Below, one piece after another: positions 1 through 10,898 of a stretch of 64,000 bases of DNA (position 1 is the first letter of the stretch; each line of letters starts with the position of its first letter). The notes under the pieces are model-generated. The model saw nothing but the letters and a program-made list of their open reading frames with translations. It was not told where the DNA came from and did not search any database. Source of the stretch: Cornus controversa (taxonomy: Eukaryota > Streptophyta > Magnoliopsida > Cornales > Cornaceae); NCBI GenBank assembly GCA_026545225.1, contig CM048853.1, positions 50,083,755-50,147,754 of the forward strand, read 5' to 3'. The position numbers and the translations under genes were made by a program.

Positions 1-1989
1 GTATGGCATACAAGTTAAAGCATGACATCTTTCAAGCTCAAGATGCCTAAGGCTGGCTAATTTTCCAATACCTCCTGGTAATTCTTCAAGATTACGACAG
101 CCAGAGAGTCTCAAGGTTTGCAAATTTTGCAAGTTGGTAAAGGAACTTGGTAGGGTCATGATAAGAATATTATCAGAAAGATCAAGATACCTTAAATGCT
201 TCAGCTTACTTATACAAACCGGCACCATCTCAATCCCCAAGTTATGCAGGTCCAACACACGCAACCTCTTAAAAGTTGAAATGATCCTTTCAAAAACTGA
301 TTTGTCCAGTTTATTTTTTTCTTGAATGGGCAAGAGAAATGTTCGTAATCTGTTAGCTCTAAGCAAGCAAGCTGGAATTTCCCATGATGAATCAATAGAT
401 GAGCCAAATGACACATGATGGATTCTTTCAGTTATATCTTTTGCATCCAAACTCACCATGGAGCTCTCATTCCTAGCAACACATTTTGCAAGGTCATGAA
501 TAAGATCATGCATTTTACAACTCATTATATTACCCCATTCATCTCTTTCAACATCTTGAAAAAGGGATCTTCTTAGTAAGTCCATAAAATACAAATCTCC
601 GACGTCCTCCAAATGTTGATTCTCATCCAATGATTGAATGCATCCAACTGCAATCCATAATTGGATCAATTCTTGCCTATTAATTGCATGATCTTTAGGA
701 TATAATGAGCAAAATGCAAAGCATCTCTTTAGGGACGGCACAAGGTAATCGTAACTCAGCTTTAGTATTGGTAGAATAATATTCTCCTCTTTAGCTATCT
801 TTGGCAAATCGTTGTCTTTGAAATACAACCATTCAACATCTGTATCTTTAGAGTATAATAGGCTTCCTAGAGCCCTAATGGCAAGAGGAACTCCTTTACA
901 CTTCTCTACAATCTCCTTTGCGATTGCTACTAGACGTGGATTCTCCGGCTCTTCCCCTTGTTTAAATGCCATTCGCTTAAATAAAGCCAAGGACTCATCC
1001 TCAGACAAGCCTTTTAGAAAATAGGGTGAGTTTGTGCCCATAACAGTTGCAATGAGTTTAGCACGAGTAGTTACTAAAATCTTACTTCCATAAGTGCCAC
1101 CAATCAATAGAGCTCTCAATCTTAACCATCTGTCACGATCCTCGTTCCACACATCATCCAACACAAGCAAATACCTCTTCCCATCAAGTTCTTTCCTAAG
1201 GCTCTCTTGTACTTTATCCATCTCAAGGTTTTCGAGTTTCTTGCCCGTTATGGACTCTATAATTTTTTGTGCAATGAGTTTGACATCAAAGACATCAGAA
1301 ATACACACCCACATCTTAAGTTCATAATGCTTGGTCACCTCCTCATCATTATACACTAATTGTGCAAGTGCAGTTTTGCCTAATCCCCCAATTCCAACTA
1401 TTGCTACCATTGACACATTCTCTTGAGCATTGCATTCAAATAACTGCTTTACAATTGCAATTTTATCATCATCCCTCCCTATAACTTCTCCAGCACAGAC
1501 AAAAGAATGAGTCTCCTCCCTCTTATTATACCCAAAACCCATCTCTACAGGCCGTTCAGTGAGGTGAAATTTGACCCTATCATCTGCAATTGCATCTAAT
1601 CTTTCCCGAATAGCCCTAATTTGAGGACCCATTTTAAGACTAAAAGCAAATTGATTCGAGCTTGAAAAGAAAATCCGTACCTTCTTTACCCATTTATTGT
1701 TCTGGGTCATCATCAATTTGCGTCGCAGAGCTTCGGTTGAGAAGTCATCGAGCAAGTCATCAACATCATGAACTACATCGTTGAGCTTTCCGAGCCAGTC
1801 TTCGACCTCATGGTTTGTCAATTGCTGATCCTCCGCATCAAGAAGTACTGCTCTGATTGTAGAAATTGTGTCTGTGAGTTTGTGAAGTTCGTCGTCAACA
1901 ACCCACATCGATCCCATCTCTTGCAGAGCCAACGAACCCAATTTTCTTAAGATTTCAGTGGCGATGTTGTATAGAACTGTTTCTGCCAT
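1..1989 (-). CDS. CC-NBS-LRR (NLR) disease resistance protein, RGA-like, 3' end outside window
   Basis: This is an intracellular immune receptor that recognises pathogen effectors and triggers defence. The reading frame is open from the ATG at 1989 (MAETVLYNIATEILRKLG) to the left edge, giving 663 residues with no stop and no intron, so the gene is cut off here. Domains in order are an Rx-type coiled coil (about 1-150, with VHDVDDLLDDF matching the EDVID region) and an NB-ARC domain: P-loop GIGGLGKT at 199-206, kinase-2 LLVLDDVW at 274-281, RNBS-B KILVTTR near 303-309, GVPLA at 366-370 and MHDLIHDL at 493-500. Leucine-rich repeats start near residue 550 (LRVLDL, LRYLDLS, LQTLRLS). The Trp ending kinase-2 and the lack of a TIR domain place it in the CNL class. 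The visible motifs look functional. Fewer than half of the usual LRRs are visible, so specificity cannot be judged. Confidence 0.95.
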   Translation of the reverse strand, partial: MAETVLYNIATEILRKLGSLALQEMGSMWVVDDELHKLTDTISTIRAVLLDAEDQQLTNHEVEDWLGKLNDVVHDVDDLLDDFSTEALRRKLMMTQNNKWVKKVRIFFSSSNQFAFSLKMGPQIRAIRERLDAIADDRVKFHLTERPVEMGFGYNKREETHSFVCAGEVIGRDDDKIAIVKQLFECNAQENVSMVAIVGIGGLGKTALAQLVYNDEEVTKHYELKMWVCISDVFDVKLIAQKIIESITGKKLENLEMDKVQESLRKELDGKRYLLVLDDVWNEDRDRWLRLRALLIGGTYGSKILVTTRAKLIATVMGTNSPYFLKGLSEDESLALFKRMAFKQGEEPENPRLVAIAKEIVEKCKGVPLAIRALGSLLYSKDTDVEWLYFKDNDLPKIAKEENIILPILKLSYDYLVPSLKRCFAFCSLYPKDHAINRQELIQLWIAVGCIQSLDENQHLEDVGDLYFMDLLRRSLFQDVERDEWGNIMSCKMHDLIHDLAKCVARNESSMVSLDAKDITERIHHVSFGSSIDSSWEIPACLLRANRLRTFLLPIQEKNKLDKSVFERIISTFKRLRVLDLHNLGIEMVPVCISKLKHLRYLDLSDNILIMTLPSSFTNLQNLQTLRLSGCRNLEELPGGIGKLASLRHLELERCHALTCMPY

Positions 1990-4749
1990 TTTTTCTTGGT
2001 GAGAGAGAGACTTGGTTGGATATAGTAGATTGTCTAAAATGTTCACAGCGAAAGAACTCATTACGGTATACCTTAAATACATAAATATGTAGACTTTGAT
2101 TTGCTAATTGTGGAATCGATTTCGTGAGCAATAACGGGGGATTGGAAGCTTTTGCCGCCACCGATTTTTCAAGTCAACACCACAAATTTATTTATTTATA
2201 TATATATTTTTTTTGGAATCGAAGGAGGAACCCACGCACGCACATTGTCCCGGTGAGTCCTGAAAACCTTCAATGCAGGGGCACACAGTCCGTATGAATC
2301 CCATTTTGAGGGGTACTAGCGGCAGCCACTTTTTATAATAAATGTTCTACTTTTTCATCAATCAATATATTATTGTAATTCTAAAGTATTTAACTAGTGC
2401 CACTAACAAACAAATAAAATTATAAACATAAAGTATTAAGATATTTTTATTAATATTTTTTTTATATTATTCTACTTTTAAATATTTTAATAATCTATAT
2501 ACTTATTATAATCATTTCCTATATAATTTTTAAAATTTTGTAATTATGGTTAATTGAATTAACGAACATATTTTTAAAGTATTAAAATATTTTTATTAAT
2601 TTTTTTTTATATTTTCCTGCTTTTAAATATTTTTAATAATTTATATACTTATTCAATTAACCATAATAATCTATATACTTATTCAATTCACCTATATACT
2701 TTATGTTTATAATTTTATTTTTATTAATATTTTTAATAATTTATATACTTATTCAATTAACCATAATTACAAAATTTTAAAAATTATATAAGGAAATGAT
2801 TATAATAGGTATATAGATTATTAAAAATATTTAAAAGTAGGATAATATAAAAAAAATATTAATAAAAATATTAATACTTTATGTTTATAATTTTATTTGT
2901 TTGTTGATGACACCAGTGTAAATACTTTAGAACTGGAAATGTATATTGATTGATGAAAAAGTAGGATATTTATTACAGGAAAACATTTAATTTGTGGGAT
3001 TGATTTCCATCAATCAGTGGAGCGATGTGAAATGACACTCGCTTAAGCGACTGTCGCTAGCACTCCTCTCCCATTTTTTATTTTTTGAAACCGAACTAAA
3101 TCATTTGGATTAATGGAACTAAGTAAATCTTCCACGTATTATTAGTGTCTTATTATATTATTATAAATTGTATAATATCTATTATATAAAATATAAACAG
3201 TGATTATTACTTATACACTTACACTTACAAATTTAAAACTTATTTATATTAATTTATATAATACATTTTATATATAAACGGTCTAGTTCGGTTCTGAAGG
3301 ACATAAAATTGAAACCGAACCGTTAATTCACGATTCTAATATTTTAAAACTGTGACTGAACTGAACTGTAGAAAAATAAAACTGAACTCTTTAAATTTTT
3401 TCGGTTTAATTTGAACAAAATTTTGCTCACCTTGTGAAAAAGTGTCGGACTTACCGACTTTGTGATACCACGTAGGTTTACAAGTTTAATATTTATGTTT
3501 GTTTATTAACATATATAATTTGCTAAAGTTGTGTTCTTCATCAACATTAACATGGATAAGGTATGATACATTATTGTTAATTAACGTTATAATTTCAAAT
3601 TCAAAAAAGGTGTCACAATACAGGTGTTTGATACTCAGGGAATTCCAACTAATTTGATGTGAGTGAAAGGTCAGTCGGATGTAAGCTGGTTGTCTAACTC
3701 TAAGAATTTATTTTTTTTTTTTTCCCCTGTGGTTTCTTGGAACAAAGTCTAATAAAAGGTAAATTACTTTGACTTCTTTTAATATTTGATTTAATTATTT
3801 TTAAATTACTCTGACATACTAATTATGTTCGGTTAAACAAAATCACATCTAATATATAATTAAAAAAGTATTCTCAAATTATAATACTTTTATACCAAAA
3901 TAATTTTAATTTCTAATCTTTTCATTAAGATTAATATGTTTTATATACATATTTTCTCTATCAATGTCACACTAGCATTATCGCCACCGAAAGTAATTTT
4001 AATATTTTTGATTTTTTGTATGCTAATTGAATTTAATAAAGCTGACAAATAATGACAGAGATATCTGAAAATAAAGTCAACCAAATTATGATGATAGTCC
4101 GGCAAAACCTTATGAAAGCTGGGTATAATTTACCCTTTTTTTCTGATCACTAGGAGCATCCCACCCAAATCTTTGCAACTCACTTTCAATTTTTCACTTT
4201 TCTCAACATGACTAGGGGAAACCTTACCCGGATAAAAACGAAAACGAAAAAAAAAAACATGTCTAGGGGCAACCAACCAAATCCAATTAATTTGTTCATA
4301 TATATATATATGAACAAATACTACTTGGGATCTTTGGACACCAAAGAGTACTTGGGCCATAGTGTGTAACATATAACAACCATCAGAAAAGGAAACTAAC
4401 CCATTGGCAGGTGACAAACAATCTCTTCTGATTTAGGTGTCCTTTTCCTTCCCTTACACTAATTTGGCCCATGGCCAGTTGTTGTAAGCTATATATGGTA
4501 AAGATATTGTGGGGGTTGGTCTCGATCTTCTCCTCTATAATTCATTGATTGGAGTCCTTTTTTATTTTTCCTGATTTAATAAGAACTAAAGTTATATAGT
4601 AATATATATTCTTAATATTGGAGAAAAAGAAAAAGTCGATATATCTCTTGCTATAGAAATTTAACGACACGTTATATGAATACAATGTCATTACAATCAA
4701 TATTTCGTATATATATATATATATGATATCAAAAACAAATTCCAAACAA
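1990..4749. other. intergenic, AT-rich, with repeat remnants
   Basis: This lies between the NLR start and the RING gene stop. Apart from the fold-back element at 2333-2979 I see no gene. Around 3080-3420 there are repeated cggttc/gaaccg-type words in both orientations (aaccgaac, cggtctagttcggttc, gaaccgaaccg), which suggests an old inverted-repeat element. The NLR promoter should lie just above 1990. I could not assign a TATA box with confidence. Confidence 0.5.
2333..2979. mobile_element. fold-back / MITE-like element with long inverted arms
   Basis: The left arm (about 2333-2560) and right arm (about 2740-2979) are near-perfect reverse complements over more than 200 bp. Shared words include ctactttttcatcaatcaat, aaacaaataaaattataaac and tttttaaaattttgtaatta. 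The short middle (about 2575-2740) is itself built of shuffled arm pieces. No coding capacity is seen. The transcript or single strand would form a very long hairpin. No clear target-site duplication was found, so the superfamily is not assigned. Confidence 0.7.
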
Positions 4750-5415
4750 TCAAAGAGTTGGCATCTTGAAGCGACAAACCGGACAGAAGTGACTCGTCTC
4801 TAGCCAGTGAACAATGCAATCTCCATGGTAGACATGAGAGCATGGCATGCGAGTGACCACTTCCACCCCAACACGAAACTTCTCCAAACAAATCATACAC
4901 TGGTTCATGGAACCCTCAACCGACACCATTACTTTCTCCAAGGCCTCCACCGACGATTTACTTGCCGGCAAAGTCTTCCTGATCAGTTCCGGAACCGGAA
5001 CCGGAACCGGAACCGGAACCGGCCTCGTCACGACTAATATCTTGATGACAAGAAAAGGTGCGGGTGCACAAGTACTAGCACTCGTGTCAATAGTACTACT
5101 CTTACTCATGACGTCACGACAGAAAGAGAGAATACCATGAAATATATCGTCATCCATGGTGGTGATTCCCACACTGGACAGCAACTGAGAGAAGTAGGAG
5201 CGTGCCATGTCGCCAGACAACACCACAATGGTTTTCGATATTGGGTACGTTTTTTGGGTCACTGTACGATTTTCTACTTCCACAAAGGCATGGTTGTATC
5301 TACGTTTCTGAACTCTTACTTTCAGCCCAAACGTATCAAAGGGTGGCACCAATCTACGCTCAACATTATAAAAACGCTTTGTCAGCCTCCATTGAGAGCG
5401 TTGGATTAATGACAT
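4750..5415 (-). CDS. RING-H2 finger protein, probable E3 ubiquitin ligase
   Basis: This is an intronless 221-residue protein with an ATG at 5415. The C-terminal RING-H2 domain is complete: C173-x2-C176, x15, C192-x-H194-x2-H197-x2-C200, x10, C211-x2-C214 (MICLEKF and CSHVYHGDC at its core). This C3H2C3 pattern binds two zinc ions and recruits an E2, so the protein is expected to pass ubiquitin to unknown substrates. The N-terminal 130 residues match no family I recognise, and there is no transmembrane segment as in ATL-type ligases. A PV dipeptide run (about 132-142) is encoded by a ggaacc hexamer repeat at about 4988-5022, just before the RING-linked region. Small intronless RING-H2 genes of this layout are common in plants. 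Confidence 0.88.
   Translation of the reverse strand: MSLIQRSQWRLTKRFYNVERRLVPPFDTFGLKVRVQKRRYNHAFVEVENRTVTQKTYPISKTIVVLSGDMARSYFSQLLSSVGITTMDDDIFHGILSFCRDVMSKSSTIDTSASTCAPAPFLVIKILVVTRPVPVPVPVPVPELIRKTLPASKSSVEALEKVMVSVEGSMNQCMICLEKFRVGVEVVTRMPCSHVYHGDCIVHWLETSHFCPVCRFKMPTL
4988..5022. repeat. hexamer repeat (ggaacc)n inside the RING gene
   Basis: About five to six copies of ggaacc read on the minus strand as Val-Pro dipeptides. The unit is a multiple of three, so length change keeps the frame. This makes a length-variable linker in the ligase. Confidence 0.85.
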
Positions 5416-7121
5416 GTTTAACGAGAGAGACAGAGAGATAATTCTAATAGAATTTGATGAAACTATGGAGAAGCTAGGCGGTCATATATATATATGTATA
5501 TATATATATATTGGAGTACTTGCCAAGAAAGTTTCTTTCACATGGAAAAGGAAAAGTAGTTGGATGGGCTTAAGACTGAACACTCGCATAAAACCCCCTC
5601 CACTTCTAGTTTTTTTTTTTTGGCACAAAACCTACTTACCAAAAAAAAATTGACATAAAAATCCTTCTGAACTATTCAGTTGTTGCAAAATAATATTATA
5701 ATGATACAAACGTCCCTTATTATAAATTTAAGAAAATTTAGATTTTTTTTTTAAATGATTTTGATTTAAGATTTTCTTTTCGTTTTAAAATTTTCAAAAA
5801 TAGAACTTTACAGAAAATTATAAAAATTACACACCACTAAAGTGATGTTATAATAACAAAAATGCCCCTTAATATATAAGTTTAAAAAAAATTATGTTTT
5901 TTCAAAAAATAGTAAAGTATAAAAAACCCTCGCACTATATGTAAAGAAAACTCCCTTGCAGTTTATTATGTGTATATAATTCTCTGTATTTTTACAATCT
6001 GTGCAAACACCCACCTCTGTCAAAATTTTATTTTTAAATGACCAAAATGCCCCTCACAGCCTTTAAAACCCTTATGCCGTGTTTGGATGCAATGTTTTCT
6101 ATTATTTTTATTTTTATATTAACTAAAAATATTTTTTAATTATTTTATTATTTCAGATGAGCTCGACGAGTGAAAATAAGGGAGTATTAGCGCATTTTTT
6201 TTAAAATAAAAAAGAAATTAATATTCGAATAAATCCTTTTTGGACATTCAAACATGACACTAGAGTGTAATGGTATTTTAGATATTTTAATTGTTAAATT
6301 GACAAAATGTTCTTATTTGCACATTTTGTAAACAATAAGAAAGGTTTTTTTGCACATTTGGTATACAGTGAGGGTGGTTTTTGTATTTTACCCGTAAAAA
6401 TAATAATTTTTGATCATTTTAATGAGAAAATAGCTGTTGGACTCCTTACCTATAACTAGCTAAGTCAGCAAAATAGTTGAGATACATGTACACCAACAGG
6501 CAACAATCTCACTTGATTTCTTCTCAATTGTGTTATTTTTTCGAAGTAAAACAGAGCTATTAATTTAACACCACCTTTCCAATCTCCGATCACCATGCCA
6601 CAGCCTGCTTCCCTTGTTGAAGCATAAACGTAGGCTTTCCCTAGTCGAAGCTCTTTCATTTGAAACCCTCACAACAAGCCTTAATAATCCTTCAAATTCA
6701 TAGTATTGAGCAACAGTTGTCTGCACCGCATCAATTCAATCCTTTCATTTGGGAAAAAAAATTTGGCTTTTCCAGGTGCACTATGCATTGAGTGAAGTGC
6801 ACCACCATATCGAGAAATTCATGTAATATGCCCAAATGTGGACTAGATATTTAGTGAGCCGAACGTACCACTTTTGGTGGCTTAATTACAAATATACTAA
6901 CTTTTAAATAGTATATGATCAAAAAATAATTACAAATATAATAATTTATACTATTTGGGTCCAAATTGCTTTTAAAATCCTTCTCATATCAGTTTATTAA
7001 AACTTTTACTACACAATGTAATGATTTTACTTTATTTATGTAATTTTTTAACTGCACAAAACATTAAGTAGTGTGCCATGTTTTGTAAGGGTATTCATTT
7101 GGAAGATTCGGTAACAATCTA
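5416..7121. other. intergenic, AT-rich, with a TIR remnant
   Basis: No gene is seen. Features are an (AT)n run at 5484-5511 upstream of the RING gene, and a probable MITE at about 5912-6393. The MITE's ends are inverted relatives (gtaaagtataaaaaaccctc on the left, and gagggtggtttttgtatttt on the right). Related words (gtgcaaagacccctccc) recur near 35370, so this looks like a dispersed family. Confidence 0.5.
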
Positions 7122-9627
7122 AGGAGGGTGTATTCCATTAGGATTTTAAAAGACTTTTAGGGCTAATTTGGTATATTGGAATGAAATGAAGTGGGAATGG
7201 AATAAAGTCAGGAATGAAATGAGAATGAGAATAGAATGGAATGACCATTCTCATTCCAATGTTTGGCTACAGGTAAAGAATGATGTAAGAATGAAATAGT
7301 ATTACCTTCCAACATATTTTATTTTTCTATATAAAATAGAATCAGTTTTAAAAATAGAACATTTGGCCAATTTAATTTAATTACCATATGAAAAAATAAT
7401 TTTAATTACCCATTCAATTAAAACTTTATAAATCAAAATATAATCCGTCTTTTTCTTCTAGTCAAGATTAATATAATCTTTTATACGAAAAAAAAATTAA
7501 TATTTTATTAAAAACTGAAAGTGATAAAAATTAATATTTTATTAAATATTTTAATAGGTGTATATATATATATATATTCTAGAGTGAGTTGTAAAAGAGA
7601 GAGATGCATTAATGAAGAGAGGGAGGATGATTTTAATCCTAAGTGAGAATGGAATTGTCATTCCATGACTCAAGAAGTGAAATTGTTTTGTTGGAATGAG
7701 CATTCCTAGGAAATGACTTGGAATGACCATTCCATTTCTAATATAACACAACAAACGAGAGAAAGAGAATCAAATGTGGAATGATCATTCCATTTCACCT
7801 CCATTCCTGCGTACCAAACTAGCCCTTATAGACTTTTAAAGAGTCCATACAAATCTGGCGATATTCAATCCAGACTTTTATGTCCATACAAATCTAGGAG
7901 TATTCAATTACGATTTTAAAAAAGTCTACAAAAGTCTAGGTGTATTCAAAAATCATAGATTTGAAAGATTTCATTAAGTAGTGGATTTGAAGGTGAAAGT
8001 TATAAATTTCTCCATCTCAAGGTACATTCATTTTTTCTCTCTTGATTTTTCTCTCTCTCTCTTCTCAGACTCTCTCTCTTTTCTATTCAACTAGAATTTT
8101 AAAAAAGTCATAGTGCAAACAAAACCAAACAAATTGCACAAACAAAACAATTAACATATGAAAGATCATCAATGCCAAAACCCAGTTCGGTGCATAATCC
8201 AATTGGTACCGAAACCAAAAACCGAATTTCAAATGGTGCAGTGGATCTTTGATCTATAAACAAAGATATCAATTCTTAAAATAATATATATATACATACA
8301 CACAAAATAAAGTTAGTGAGGGTGGTATTGTACGGATTTAGAGTTTATTATATATCAATGCATATACACATGTATGAATTTACTCTCATATAGATACTCA
8401 TTTAACATGCTCCAATGTTTATATACACTTGTACATATTTATACTCATATGTATACTCATTTAACAAGTTATACATACAATAAAACAAATGTCTATATGC
8501 CTTTTAAATATACAAAATAAAAAAAAAATTATAAAGAATTTCATATGAAAAATATTTTATGGGGCATCAAAAGTAAATATTTATAATCTTTTTGATTTAA
8601 TTTTTAAAAACAGTTTTATGTTTCAAATAAAAAAAAACCCAAAAATTTGTTTTGTTGTAAGTTTTATGAAAATTGTTTTCTAAAAATTCAGTTACAAAAA
8701 AAATTATTTGTAGAGAGATCTTTTATAATTTTTTGAAAATAATTTTTTCAAACAAAAGAGTAACAACGAGATAATGCTAATGAATGGAGAGTTAGTATAA
8801 CTTTGAATATGTGGAGAGATGTCGGGCACAATAATAATAATGAGAACTAAAGATATTGAGTAATGAATGTTAAATATTTTTCTTTAAAATTTACTTTTAA
8901 ACTTGTTATAAATTTGTCACTATACTTTTGTGAATGTTAATTATTTTGCACTTGTTATAACTTTTGCTTTTCGTGAAAATTATGGTGCGCGCCGCAGTAG
9001 CATATTCTTTTTTTTTCTTCTTTTTTATAAAAAAAAACAACATGTCTCTATGTCTTATCTAATAAATACAATGATGCAAAAATTAGAAAATATGAAAATA
9101 TTCCATTTACCATGAGCATAACTTTTTTGTCATTAGTTTAATATATAATACAAATAAAATAACAAAAGAAATAACATAGTTCTGTCCAATCCAAATCATA
9201 CGTTTAACTTTCATTTTGACATATATTTTTTAATTATTATTCCCACGGTTATGAGGAGAGATATATCTAACTTTGTATAGGTTCTTAATAATTCTATTAA
9301 ATAATTTCAAAATTATAAATAATAACTTATCCATTTTGCATTATACCCGCCTCTTGAACCATTGGTTTACTTGTAAACAAAAATATAATTCAATGATACA
9401 AATATATAAAATATATTGAAAAAATCATTACAAGTTTATAAAAATCCATCAAAGTCTCTAATAGAAGTCTACACAAATTCATGAAAGTTTGTAATAAAAG
9501 CCTATAGAAATCCATGAAAGTCTCTAATAAAAGTTTATAGAAATCCATGAATTCTATTCATGAAAGTCTGTCACTTAAAAAATGTATTTCAAAATCCTTT
9601 AAAATCCTAATTGAATACACCTTCTTA
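7122..9627. mobile_element. TIR DNA element, host of a nested MITE
   Basis: The left end aaggagggtgtattccatta and the right end, read in reverse as aagaaggtgtattcaattag, are inverted repeats that continue through ggattttaaa. Sub-terminal repeats of the type aaatccatgaaagtctctaa line the right side (9430-9570), and related words (gtccatacaaatctaggagt) line the left side after 7840. No transposase reading frame was found, so it is non-autonomous. The superfamily is unassigned. A Tourist-like MITE (7161-7825) sits inside its left end. Confidence 0.55.
7161..7825. mobile_element. Tourist-like MITE (PIF/Harbinger type)
   Basis: The terminal inverted repeats are gggctaatttggta on the left and, in reverse, gggctagtttggta on the right. 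Both sides are followed by sub-terminal ggaatg/cattcc words. The element is flanked by the trinucleotide TTA on both sides (7158-7160 and 7826-7828), the 3-bp target duplication typical of PIF/Harbinger elements. It is 665 bp long with no coding capacity. Confidence 0.75.
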
Positions 9628-10079
9628 AAAATTTTATTGCATAATGTAATAGTTTAACTGCATCATATTATAATTTTATTGCACAAAATATTAAGCGATG
9701 CACAATGACTTGCAAAGGGATAATTCGGTCTTGTGTATTGAGAAATAGTAAAAAGTGTCAAATACTTAAATACTTTTATATAAATTACTTTTTGACCATA
9801 TATAATTTGAAACTTGACATATTTGTAATTCGGTCACCAAAAATTATCAAAAATTAAATTAATTCTTCAATAAATTAAAATAGTGCATTTTTATTGGTCG
9901 GACATACCAATTGCAAGATACATATTGATTTGTGTAAACTGTTGCCTTGTTTTTGGAATGATTGAATTTCACATAATTTGAATTTTAAAACTAGCTTCAC
10001 GTTATTTGGAAAATATAATTTGAAATGGGATAAGGTTTGAATGAATTTCAAACATCAAACTATAGATTTATGAAATCTC

Positions 10080-10119
<40 letters not shown>

Positions 10120-10620
10120 TTCATGAGATATGAAACTTACAAAATTAAAGTTTGTAATTTATCTAACTTTGCCTTACACTTTGTTTGAAACTAAATCTTT
10201 GTTGGAATTTGGATTTGAGAAAAGGAAAAAATTAGATTGAATTTGAAATGAAATTTCGTGGTTTGGAATAAGCTGTTTTACTCTTAATTGATTGAATTTG
10301 CAATCTTATTTTAAGGACAAATTTGGTAAGTTACAAATTTGTCAATTAACCCATATATTTTGGAGCTCAAATCCGATTAAATCTAGATTCATTTTAAATT
10401 TGGTTGATTTCAACCAATAGAAATTCATTTCAAATTATTTATGGCATTCCAAATATTTAATAAAATTTCAATTTATTCCTAATTTCATAAGATTAAAAAT
10501 TTAAATCCTTTCAATCACTACCGTTCTTAAAATTTAATTCTCAAAATAATTTAATTTCGAAAAAAAAAATAAAAATCAGTGAATCAAACCTCTCCCCCGT
10601 CGACCGTTACACCACACCCT
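9628..10620. other. TOP2 upstream region
   Basis: AT-rich DNA with an (AT)n run at about 10082-10115 and no gene. The part from about 9995 to 10625 has a diverged second copy at about 27970-28690, which makes it a useful marker for the TOP2 duplication. Shared words include aatttatctaactttg/aatttatctaactttat, aatttggtaagttacaaatt and gtcgaccgtta. The TOP2 promoter is expected here or just below. No single element is convincing. Confidence 0.6.
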
Positions 10621-10675
10621 TCCCAAATCCTCCCACTCCAATACTCCATCTTTGAACCCACTTCCACTTCCACCT

Positions 10676-10885
10676 TTCTCTCCCTAGAATCCAAAGACAC
10701 CATCTCTGTGTCTTCCTTTCTCTCTCTTCGTTTCAAACACCCTCTCTCTCCCTAGAATCCAAAGACACAATCTCTGTGTCTTCCATTTTCTTTGAACCCA
10801 CCTCCATTTCCATTCTTTCTCTTCGTTTCAACCCCTCTCTCTCTCCCTAGAATCCAAAGACACAATCTCTGTGTCTTCCATTTTC
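10676..10885 (+). repeat. three-copy repeat in the TOP2 5' leader
   Basis: The block ctccctagaatccaaagaca followed by c/aatctctgtgtcttcc occurs three times (starting about 10680, 10749 and 10845), separated by CT-rich sequence with tcttcgtttca. The last copy ends just before the TOP2 ATG. It is therefore a pyrimidine-rich repeated 5' UTR or core promoter. Copy number may affect transcription start or translation, but that is inference. Confidence 0.75.
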
Positions 10886-10898
10886 TCTCTCATCCACC

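Noticed and set aside
5484..5511. (AT)n runs here and at 10082, 33068, 34728, 37815, 39922 and 53757 as possible promoters
   Set aside because: Simple microsatellites; TATA content alone is not evidence of a promoter.
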